Assembly (NCBI GenBank): GCA_963965975.1
Contig: OZ014418.1
Span: 5,096,775 to 5,160,774, forward strand
Length of the DNA: 64,000 nt
Source: Xestospongia bergquistia
Taxonomy: Eukaryota > Porifera > Demospongiae > Haplosclerida > Petrosiidae
Reading direction: 5' to 3'
Shown here one piece after another: positions 1 to 9,628 of the stretch (within the stretch, counting starts at the first letter, position 1; each line of letters starts with the position of its first letter). The notes under the pieces were generated by a model. It did not search any database, was not told the origin of the DNA, and saw only the letters and a program-made list of their open reading frames with translations. The position numbers were made by a program, and so were the translations under genes.

Positions 1-106
1 TAATCTAGGACAAAGTTTAAGTGTTCTATTTCCACTAACCAACCAATTTAGACAAAGGATATTGCAATAAGTGGTATGGCTTCATGGACATGTGACCTTA
101 TGGCCT

Positions 107-520
107 AAAACATAATGAAGATATAACAAAGAATGAAGGAAATATGAAATAATGACTTTAGTTTAGCCAGCCAATAATGCTAGTCTCTCACATTATAATG
201 CATATTGGCCTTGACCTTATGGCCTTTATCTTCATTATTTTGTTTACAACCACCTCAGCATGTGCACTAAGTGATGAGGCCACATGGTATTTATAAAAAC
301 CCTAGCAAGTGCACTAAGCCAAAGGCCACATAATATTTATAAAAACCCTAGCATGTGCACTAAAAAATACGGCCACATGGTATTTATAAAAACCCCAGCA
401 TGTGCACTAAGCCAAAGGCCACATGGCCATGTGGCCTTTGGCTTAGTGCACATGCTGGTACAGTTGTAAACTAAGGAATGAAGGAAATAAGAAATAATCA
501 CTTTTGCATAAAAATTAGAT
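107..520. repeat. MITE-like hairpin repeat with short tandem units
   Basis: A 46-47 bp unit, recognisable by GGCCACATGGTATTTATAAA followed by GCATGTGCACTAAG, recurs at about 278, 324, 371 and 417. The last unit runs into a perfect 64-bp palindrome (395-458). Outside the units an imperfect inverted match (TTGTTTACAACC near 240; GTTGTAAACTAAGG near 463) extends the hairpin, and a direct repeat (GAATGAAGGAAAT near 132 and 475) flanks it. I see no coding capacity. The short open frame across it is a by-product of the repeat. It is probably a non-autonomous foldback or MITE-type element; its family is not recognised. Confidence 0.6.
395..458. repeat. Perfect 64-bp palindrome
   Basis: The left arm (395-426, beginning CCAGCATGTGCACTAAGCC) and right arm (427-458) are exact reverse complements with no spacer and no mismatch. 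Symmetry breaks immediately outside. This is the core of the surrounding hairpin repeat. Confidence 0.9.
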
Positions 521-1811
521 TTGTATACTCATTCTTAGACCTTAACAGGGACTGCTAAACTCTTTAGTGTATGATGCACACAGTCACTACTTACATGCTT
601 TAATGTAAGATTTGAAGTCTGACTTTAAACACATTTTAGTGCATATAAGGGTAGACTATACTGACAGTAGATCATATAATAGTTTAGTGGCCCTGGTTTA
701 ACTAAGGTCTACAGGAACAAGTGTACAAATCTTATTGTATATCATTTATACATTATAATATACAATATCATAAAGTATCACCCAGTCATACCATGAGCCC
801 AACCCAAGTGTGATGATAACTCACTTTGATATTAATGAGGTATAAAATATCTAATGTTTATAAACATCTAAGAACACACTAGATACCTCATGTTTCTTAT
901 TAACATTGAAGGAAGTTATTTATAAATTGTCAGAGTACTATAGTAAAGGCTTTTAAATTTAGTAAACTTTTAACAAAAATAATTAAGATAATTCATCTAA
1001 TCTTACTATATATAGTCTGATGTTGCTGACTCTTCATTAAGAGAGGAAATGTCTAGGTACAAGTGCATATAGGACTTATACAGCAGGAATGCGGATGTGG
1101 GTATAGAACATTCTCATACTTGACCACGTATTAAATGAAAATATAAAATAACTGCTGTGATATGCTCTGGTTGTGGTTATCTTTCAAGTAGAAGCACAGA
1201 CCACCTTTTACTAACCAGCACTGCCTCGTGTCATATACTGCTTTAGAACAGAGTTTCAAGTAGCTTCAAAAACCATCACTGACTCATGTGTAATAGGAGT
1301 TAAGTGAAAAGGAGGAGCTTGTAAGTGTACAAGGAGTTTCTGGGGCTTATAAGAATTTTGCATGTTGTACGAGTCTGAGTCCTAAGTCCTATACGTGCTT
1401 GTCCCAAACTCTTCCTCTCATAACAAAGGGTTAGCAACAGTAGAATAGTCTTACTATACATGTGACTATAATATAATTAGAATTTTAGTGAACATCAAAC
1501 TCAATTATGATATAAATGATGGACTGAGCATATTTTGGTATGATGCTAGCTATAGAAGTTGATAGTGTGTATAATGACATCACAACATTGTATACAGCAA
1601 CACTAACTATTACTATAATATGGTAAGTACAATTATAACTAAAATTTATAGCATTTTAGTTTTTTACTAAAACTAAAACTAAAATAAACTAAACTGGCCT
1701 AATTTTACAATCACTAAAACTGAAATAACATTCTTTTCCTAAACAATGCTAGATAATAGCAAAATTTAGAACATATAACAGAACAATTATTAAATATGGC
1801 AAATGCTTTAC
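521..1811. other. Non-coding stretch, no gene recognised
   Basis: AT-rich sequence with frequent stops in all frames. It lies downstream of the last recognisable exon of the RBR ligase, so it is either intron or 3' flank of that gene. I looked for the expected membrane-segment exons of an RNF19-type protein and did not find them. A low-complexity run of ACTAAA units lies near 1650-1700. Confidence 0.5.
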
Positions 1812-3315
1812 CTTAAAAAATGCAATTCCGAACTTGGACGTAAACAAAGCCAGCAAAATTCCAAATCACAAACATTACAATGTACGTGATTACAACTTCC
1901 ATCATCCACTTTTTCAGCCACAGTTCCACAACGAGGGCAGTGCTTGATATTCAATGATTTCATTTGTTCTTTAGTTAAAGTTTCCTTTGGACCAAGTTTC
2001 TGTTAATAAAATAATTAGTAACTTGCAATGGTATTAATCACAATTAGTAATAATGCTGTACCTCAGTATTAGACAATTCCCTAATGTGGTTGTAATTTAT
2101 CATTTATTAAACATAATATCTATGACATCATTGTTAACAAAAGCCTATCACAAGAAGATATATTAATGTGCATATAATGGACATGCTTTAAGCCCAGACC
2201 TTTGATTACAATCATATATACAACTATAAGGAGATTATTAGGTCAGTAGGCAGTCCTGATCCTTTATTAAACTCATGACATATAAATAGAGATTAACAGT
2301 AAAACTTTATTGTTAAGATAGTTGTAATATGCAGCTGCAGATTCTCAAAATTAGAGGATGGGTATGACCATTATATATATCAGTACAACAAAATAGCAAG
2401 GATGGTAGTAATCACTTTCTCATACAGACTAATGTACTACTCATAAAGCTGGCAAATTGTTTAAAACCATGAATAGTATTAGAGTCTGCAAATTATCACA
2501 AGCCACTACAAAAGAAAAACATTCTAAAATCTGAATATTTTATCAGTTATTGACAAGATCATTGGAAAATGTTTTGTCCAACATATCTTGGCTACTTACT
2601 GATGACTGCAGTTACTAATCATAGCTAAGTTACAAATGAACTCTCATACTATACTTTGATATGTAGACAGAATTGTAAACTACTCTTCACAAAAAATAGC
2701 CATACACACAGTATTTGTTAATACACACCCACTTTTAAATTAACACTAAAAATGGTGAAACAATTCATGATATAACCACACCCAGTGAATAACTAACATG
2801 AACATATTATTACTTACCCCTATACCATTCTGTTGATGCTGCTTTCTTGCTTCATCACAACTAATGCCCTCATGCCAAGTATTCTTACACTGATAACAGA
2901 ATTCTACTCCACATCCTTCTCTTCGACAAACAAAATGATTATCAGAACAGCTTGATGGCTGATCTAGTATATAAACAAATGAACAATCTGGTGCTATACA
3001 ATGACGAACATTTGGTTGAAGAACTAAGTATCTTCGAAGAGAATGCTCTAAGTATTTTTCGTATAGTAATGGAGGAAGAAACGTTCTAACTTCACTTTGA
3101 GTTACTTCAATTGAACATTGCAGACATGTAATTTTGTTACGAGCTCCTTTGAGAATTGTTTCAAAATGGATCTGTATACAGGACTTACAAAAGGAGTGGC
3201 CACATCCAGAAAATTTCACAAGATCTTCTACATAGTGGATACAAACAGAGCATGTCCCTCCATCCACAGACTGGTCATTCTCCATATTAAGCTTCCAGTG
3301 ACTAGACAAAGTCAA
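1812..3315 (-). CDS. RBR-type E3 ubiquitin ligase, RNF19/RNF144-like (3' end not found)
   Basis: Two exons are clear on the minus strand: 3315-2818 and 1999-1812, joined in frame through GT-AG sites. The first encodes RING1, beginning CSVC...CGHSFC about 20 residues after a methionine at 3285, and then the in-between-RING zinc domain ending FCYQC..TWHEG..C. The second encodes RING2, with HCPRCG, the DDGSCNH segment that carries the catalytic cysteine of RBR ligases, and CEFCWLC-like final ligands. The family transfers ubiquitin through a thioester on this RING2 cysteine. The second exon ends at a good donor (AAG|GTAAAG), so more coding sequence is expected, but none is recognisable down to position 1. 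RNF19 proteins have membrane segments here; RNF144 proteins have one. Either methionine, 3315 or 3285, could start the protein. It is head-to-head with the RSRC2-like gene, about 70 bp away. Confidence 0.85.
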
Positions 3316-3385
3316 ATTATTTCAAAATTTCGACCCCACCCAATTTAAGACACGTCTATTAATTAGAAAGATCAAGTTTCACATC

Positions 3386-5792
3386 ATGGATGCTTTAAGG
3401 GAGTATTCTCCTTCAGATGATGAGGTAACTTCAGTGTTGTTGTGTTATTACACTATATTTATCTAGGAGATACATGCAATTAATCAAGGTGAAAAGGCAG
3501 ACTCTTCTACTGACAGAGAACAGGAAAGTCAACCTAAACCTATCGATTTGCCTGTCAGGAAAGACCAGGACAGTAAGAACAATGAAAGAACAACTACAGT
3601 TACAAATGAAAGTGACCATGGAGATAAACAAAGATGGAAGAATGATTGTCCAACTTCTCCGAGAAAAAGAGATCAATATGGTAATGATACAAATGTCAGA
3701 TAATGATATTGTACAGTTAAATTGATAGTAGTAAATGTAAGATAGCACAGAGCGCAATCATATAGTTACAAATGTATAAAAAATTCAAAAGATAAAAGAT
3801 GAATGGATACTTTAGGTAAAAAACTATGTGTAATTGTGTATATATGTATACTGTATCTACTTAATTTAATGTCCTTGTGTTTAGTTAACTCCAAGCATTT
3901 AGACTCAGTGTCAAATGAGGTTATAATGTCAAGTTATTAATCCTTTGTTGTCTACATGTAGCATGGTAACATGTAAACTGTTTTTGTCTTTCTAAGCAAC
4001 TTAACTTGTCACTGAAATTATAATCCATTAATACTCTAATTTTGACAAACCCTTTGAATTTGTAATTTATGTGACAAACCTGTGCCATTAATAATCAGTA
4101 TTTTTTTATACTTGTAATAGTTATATTGCTAACCTGATCACTATAATATCTAGGTCAATCAAGACATCACACACACTCTTCTGATAAAAGGTCAGGACAT
4201 AGACGAGATAGGTCACCATCTCATCGACGTCATCGATCACGCTCACCACACACTAAATCAAGACACTCTTATCACAGTAGGTAAGGAAGGGTTCTCTGCC
4301 TGTAATGTAGATCTTATAGATGTAAAAGATACCAATGTTGCAAGACAAGGTTTCTTCACACATATGATATATATTTTTCATTTAGTGACAAACGCAGGAG
4401 GTCTTCTGATAAGACACAAGGTTGGTTAGATAAAACAACTGAAAATTATTGTTGTAATTGATTAGATGTGTACAGAAAGGAAACATCATCCAGTGATTCC
4501 AGTCAACAGAGAAGTCAAGGTATGAATATCATCCTCATTTTGTTTTGATAATACATGTAGCTGTCAGGGTACATGCTTTATTACCGTATACTGGAAAATT
4601 TTCAAGGAGGAATGTTTTTATGCTTTTACAAATATAAGCCATTTATGAAATTAATTATTGATTAATAGGTGTGGTATGTCAATGGGAATACAATTCGTGA
4701 AAAGTATAATTCAAAAATGTCCCAAAAAACTTTTTAGAAATTTTTCTGCCTTGAAAATTTCCTGGTATACAGTATTGTGTTAAATACCATCACATTAATG
4801 GGTGTTACTTATTCTATAGATTCTAAGCAAAAATCAGAGAAATTTCCAACATCAAATCAAAGTTCAGAACAACTTACACTTCCAAGTTATCTTAATCCAG
4901 GTGCTGTTAATCCTAAACAATTCCAGTCAACACTGGACAAGAGAAAACTTTTATGGAACAAAAGTAAAAAGGTAAAAATACATGCCATTATGAAAATTAT
5001 CACTTATATTGTGTATACTGAATAGGATTTTCAAGACTTAAAGACAGTTCTCTATAGCTTTCTAGTTGATATAACAATAAGTCAATTAAATATACTAATT
5101 AGAATTATGTGGGCTGTAATATTTCCATGTCAAGTGTGGTAGGACCTGCATATGTATAGACCATTTACATCAATTTGACCTTTGCAACAACACAATTCCA
5201 TTGATGTACACCACAAACAATAAATCATTGATTACCAGATTGTACTGAGCCTACTGACATCCTGATTTCCTTATAATAAATAACATGGCTTAGTAATGTC
5301 TTTTAATGTTCCTGTTATGCTACTTGTAAAATACCTTCAAGTTTATTTTAGAGACGAAAGTACATATATGGTGTGTTAACTAGCAATTGTACTATAATTT
5401 CATCGCAGTAGTATTATTTCTTTTATTAACATATTATGTTGCTATTGTTAACTTCTAATTTCCTCATTTTATCAGGAATCCTATTTTCACTTGTCTAGAC
5501 TGATCAATCATGGAATAACTGGGAATCTGCTTCATTTGAAGGTGATATTGGTGGAGAGACACAATCTAAGTTTAGACGTCTCATGGGAATAAAGAGCACA
5601 TCATCTGAAACTAAAACAGCAGATGAAACAACTCATAAGGGTACAACTTTACTGCGTAACTTAGAATCACAGTATGAGACATCTCGTGTTATGACTCATT
5701 TAGCTAAAGGAGCTGGTCTAGGGTATGGAGTGTCTTCTCAGATCACACAAACTGAAGTGAATCCAACTGATACTGACAATCTTCATGAATGA
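3386..5792 (+). CDS. RSRC2: RSRC2-like arginine/serine-rich protein with SMAP C-terminal domain
   Basis: Seven exons join in frame: 3386-3424, 3467-3680, 4154-4280, 4386-4420, 4476-4519, 4820-4971 and 5499-5792. The N-terminal part is polar and low complexity. Exons 3-5 are rich in Arg, Ser and His (RDRSPSHRRHRSRSP), as in nuclear RNA-processing proteins. The C-terminal third matches the small acidic protein (SMAP) region of RSRC2: LPSYLNPGAVNP, then a KLLW motif, then FRRLMGIKS, and finally LESQYETSR...GLGYG near the end. Human RSRC2 has the same order of RS-rich region then SMAP domain. Its molecular role is poorly defined; a splicing-related nuclear function is inferred from composition. 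The start is the only ATG before the first donor and gives a short 13-codon first exon. Confidence 0.85.
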
Positions 5793-5848
5793 TTTTATCT
5801 GCACAATATTTTTCACAAAATAAAATGTAAACTTGCTTACAGAAATCT

Positions 5849-6729
5849 TTACTTAAAACATTGTAAAGGTAGGCAGAAGTTATAAAATGATAAGTCATCA
5901 AAAATTCCTAAATCATGCCAACATAAAGCACCACTCTTCATGATATCAGGAATAGTATCTTGTCCTATATAATGAGGATCCTATAAACATAAGGCAATAA
6001 CATTACATTAAACTGGATACATAAACTTTTTACTCACAGCAACAAGTACTTTCCATTGATATGTTCCTATAGTTGTAGATTGTGCTACTCCAAGGAGAGT
6101 TTTTGATCCACAGTCAATATTACCACCTAATATTATGATAAACTGTATTAAGTGACTCTCTTTAACTTGCCTATCATAACTGGTGAACCAACTGTTTGGA
6201 AGTGGGCCTTCAATTGGGGTAAAATCTTAATAACATCATTGCCACTAGCTATGTGTATTAACTTGCAAGATACCTGTAATTCTTATGTCATTAACATTTA
6301 AAATTCATTATAATTTATCATCTTCTATGGATAGGTATAAGACCTTACTTTGTATAAATGATCAATGATAATACTTGCTTCAAAGCAGCCAATCCATTCA
6401 TTAGAACCAACAAAAGACTGGGGTTTGTCATTTACTTCCACTAACACACGTTGGATCTCTTGTAATGATGGCACTATTGAGTTACTGCAATGGTTGTTAG
6501 ACACAACCCATGAACAAAGGGATTGTAATGTTCGGTACCCACAACCCCAACCCTATGTGGTTAATTAGGAAAATCGTATAATGCCATTAAAGGAGAACAT
6601 TACTGAATCACTTTGTCCATCACAGCAATAATGATAAAATTTAGCTCCTGACTTGCCAATTATTGTATACTCTACGTAGCCATCTTGTAAGTGTGAGCTG
6701 TTCACCATATCTAAAAGACTGATCATCAT
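5849..6729 (-). CDS. UFSP1: UFM1-specific cysteine protease, short UFSP1-like form
   Basis: Five exons on the minus strand: 6729-6604, 6552-6349, 6273-6171, 6126-6038 and 5980-5849. The peptidase C78 signatures appear in order: YHYCCDGQSDS, then GWGCGYRTLQSLCSW with the catalytic cysteine, FVGSNEWIG, GSPVMIGGG, the DPHY segment that supplies the catalytic Asp and His, and a terminal FYNFCLP. These proteases mature the ubiquitin-like modifier UFM1 and remove it from substrates. The product is only the catalytic domain, about 217 residues, as in UFSP1, and lacks the N-terminal extension of UFSP2. Intron 3 has a GC donor (ATAG|GCAAGT). The start is one of two adjacent ATGs 26 bp from a tRNA gene, so a start at the later Met (6708) is also possible. 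Confidence 0.88.
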
Positions 6730-6740
6730 AAAAGCATAAA

Positions 6741-6754
6741 AGCAAAAATAAAAA
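6741..6754 (-). terminator. Pol III T-run terminator of tRNA-Ser
   Basis: The minus-strand sequence immediately after the discriminator base is TTTTTATTTTTGCT, the usual oligo-T stop for RNA polymerase III. It ends about 12 bp before the UFSP1-like start codon. Confidence 0.75.
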
Positions 6755-6836
6755 CGACGAGGGTGGGATTCGAACCCACGCGTGCAGAGCACAATGGATT
6801 AGCAGTCCATCGCCTTAACCACTCGGCCACCTCGTC
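6755..6836 (-). tRNA. tRNA-Ser (anticodon GCT)
   Basis: Read on the minus strand, the acceptor stem GACGAGG pairs with CCTCGTC. The D-arm begins GGCCGAGTGG, the anticodon loop CTGCTAA gives GCT, a long variable arm (GTGCTCTGCAC) is typical of serine, and the T-arm is GTGGGTTCGAATCCCAC. There is no intron. Box A and box B internal promoter sequences are intact. A T-rich run (TTTTTATTTTT) directly after the 3' end serves as the Pol III terminator. Confidence 0.97.
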
Positions 6837-6914
6837 ATACCTTAACAGGTTTTAGTAAAACTTCAACTTAATTATCAATAACAAAATTTGGAATTCTCTA
6901 TACATAAAATGACT

Positions 6915-9450
6915 CTATAATTCTTCATGTAGAACTCCACTGTCTCCTCGCTCCCCCTGTCGTTTTTGAGGATTTCCAGTCACAGCAAAATGGAGCAATC
7001 TTTCTTCAGATTGTTGAAAACTTTTAAGAGTCACTATTTCCTAAAAATAATAATTACATTAATACTATATTTATGGTTCATGCCTTACTTCTCTGGGAAT
7101 AAAATGTTCTGGTGAAACATTCAGTTTGGTACGGTAGTACTTTATATTATTAGCCATTACAGTATCAGAAGGCTCTAGAGCACGGAATGTTGATGCTGCT
7201 TCTGCTGCTTTGTTCAACAAATTTACTGTACAAAGTAGAAATTATATCAAAAATTGAATGGTTAAGTATATAATTGTATACTGGATCCTATAGGCAATAT
7301 ATATTTACAATATAGAACTAAATTAGACAACTCACATTTGAAGTAGTTGAATTGAAGATAATGAAAGTGCCCTGAAAGATATTTATCAAAGAATTCACCA
7401 TCCACAGTAGCAGTACGAACACGACAATCACTACGACATTTCAGATATGAAAGTACAATACTTCTTAAAAGTTCATAGTACTCTAATGAGTCTGGTAAAA
7501 TCTCGTACTCTTCCAGTTTGTTGTCTTTTTCAGGACTAACATCATCTCCAGTAATGTTAATGACATTGATGTCATCGCATAGCAGATAGCAATCATTAAG
7601 ACTATTTTTGTATTCCTTGATACCTTTTTCTATAAGAACAGCTGACTGTAGCCATTCACCACTTGTGTAGGCACTTCTAGCACTTGTGTAGAATTGCTGG
7701 TGACGCATTTTGCCAGGTTCCCTTGAAACAACATCTTCTTTACTCAGACCCAATTTTTTACGATAGTAAGCTATACTGTTAACTATCATTGAGTCATTAG
7801 GATGATAAAAGTAGTATGTAAATGCACATTTAATTCCTTCTTCTAAATTACCAATCTGATGGACAAAAATGAATATTATTATTTATATGAGTTGGGTTAC
7901 CTGGTAGTATGAATAATGAAGATAGGAGTAAGGAACTCTTTTTTTAAATTGTTCCAATACAAAAGGATCTGGATTTCTTTGTGAAGGAGGCAATTTCTCT
8001 TTCTTGCATTGTTTAATACACTGAGCTTTAATAGAGTATTTCAAAAAAGACAAGACATTGGTATCAAATTCAGCCAACAAAGTCTCTTGCTTATTGGTAA
8101 GGTATTCTGCAAAAAAGAAAGTTATAAGTTATGAAAATTTAAAAATAAATACAGTTGTGATTCTTATATATATATATAAACAGTACAAATTAGCTGAAGA
8201 ATTTAGCTGTGTCTATTAACATTTATATTTCTAGGACCATGTCCTGGAAAAGTGGTTTATAGTATCTACATGAAGCATTAGTCTGCCATAAAATAAGCTA
8301 ATTACCTTGCTGCTTTGAATTTTCACAACTTTGCAAGCAATGCTTGGTGTGGTTTCGGTACTGCTCAAATATTTTCAAAGATTCTTCTATCATTTCAATA
8401 GCTTTCTGCCAATTTTGATCTGTATAATAGGTCAAACCTTGATTCCATACATCTTCTAGGCTTGGTATTACCCCGAGGGTTTGTTTATCCTAATAAATAA
8501 TATAATTAGTGGTGCAAAATATATCATTTCACTGATATATTGTAGTAACTCACTCTTTCAAGTTTTATTAATCGAATATAAAACACTAATGTTGAATTTG
8601 GTGGTATGATTTGTCCTACACCTCTTTCTCCATATCCAAGATGAGGTGGGATTGTAATTCGTCGACGCTCCCATAAACATGTTCCTACCAATCCCTTATC
8701 CATGCCAGCAATAATCCGACGTTGACCCAATGCCACAATGTAAGGTGAATTGTAATCGAAGCTAGAATGATAAGTTGTTATTATAAATTGAAAGATGTTC
8801 CTTTATTTATTATATTAGCACTGCAGACATGAATATTTTGGCAATAAAAAAATTTTCATGAATTTCACTTATTTCTTGAAAATTTTAACCATAAAGCATA
8901 CAGAGTCAATGGACAGGGTTCAGTCTCACAAAATTTCAGCATTGAAATTTTATTTCAATATAATTCACAACTATCCCAAAACTTTTACTCATACAGTTAT
9001 ATTGATAGTGACAATTTGATTTCAAGCACTCGCAAGCTTCTGGACATAGAAATATCACAGCATGGCATGCATTGCAGATCTTTGAAATTTCTTCCAGTCC
9101 AGCAGCAAGTTAATACTATAAATCATGGTCTTAAAATAGTTCCATGCAAACTGCAATACATTATTTACCTTTGCCCAAACACTTGTCCACTATTTCCAAG
9201 CCGACCAACATAATGATAATGAACAATATCATTATTCTGAGCTTTATACTGACACTCCTTTGGTTTGTAAGTCGTCAAGACTTTCAATCCATCGCCCCAA
9301 TCTTCTTCTGTAAGCATATGTTATATATATATATGATTCTATTATCTGTAACAATACCGACTAACCGATTCCTTCATTTGTTGTAAGAACAGTAAGATCT
9401 CTAAGACAACAATGAAGAACTATAAACAGAAGAACAGTCAAGCACTTCAT
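6915..9450 (-). CDS. Secreted-pathway FKBP prolyl isomerase fused to CRTAP/leprecan-like CXXXC region
   Basis: Eight exons on the minus strand: 9450-9366, 9307-9169, 8761-8554, 8489-8306, 8106-7901, 7855-7336, 7225-7089 and 7040-6915. Exon 1 encodes a signal peptide (MKCLTVLLFIVLHCCL). Exons 2-3 encode one FKBP domain (NDIVHYHYVGRL...GQVFGQSFDYNSPY, then IPPHLGYGERG and IPPNSTLVFYI). Exons 4-7 carry TPR-like helices with four CXXXC motifs (CLQSC, CIKQC, CYLLC, CRSDC), the hallmark of the leprecan family (prolyl 3-hydroxylases, CRTAP, SC65), including repeated 'N..AYYR..L' blocks. The 2-oxoglutarate dioxygenase domain of P3H is absent. The protein ends HEEL, an ER-retrieval type tail. In vertebrates CRTAP works in a complex with P3H1 and a separate isomerase, cyclophilin B; here an isomerase is on the same chain. 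A role in ER folding of collagen-like proteins is inferred. Confidence 0.85.
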
Positions 9451-9552
9451 TACTTACGACGAATTAAAACATGCAAGACGAGAACAATGGTCACCGCATG
9501 AAAAGGAGTAAGTCCCTGAAATTTGACTTAATTGAGCTTAAGAAGATTTAAG
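9451..9552. promoter_or_regulatory. Left remnant of a shared bidirectional promoter
   Basis: These 102 bp separate the FKBP-leprecan start codon from the transposon. With 17485-17518 on the other side they make a pre-insertion gap of about 136 bp to the GALNT2-like start codon, like the other head-to-head gaps here. No specific factor site is called. Confidence 0.5.
9545..9552. repeat. Target site duplication, left copy
   Basis: AGATTTAA directly precedes the GGGT terminus of the transposon and is repeated exactly at 17477-17484. Confidence 0.85.
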
Positions 9553-9628
9553 GGTCCTTCTTGGTGTAACTTGCCTATGATGACATCAATGATGACATCA
9601 TATGACATCATAGGGTTAATAATGGTAG
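9553..9628 (+). repeat. Left terminal inverted repeat (76 bp)
   Basis: It begins GGGTCCTTCTTGGTGTAACT and ends GGGTTAATAATGGTA. It contains repeats of TGATGACATCA. By eye it differs from the right TIR at five positions. Confidence 0.9.

Noticed and set aside
284-469. 61-codon frame over the hairpin repeat
   Set aside because: It lies wholly within tandem units and the palindrome; no domain or splice context.
3431-3757. Minus-strand frame opposite exon 2 of RSRC2
   Set aside because: Antisense shadow of a supported exon.
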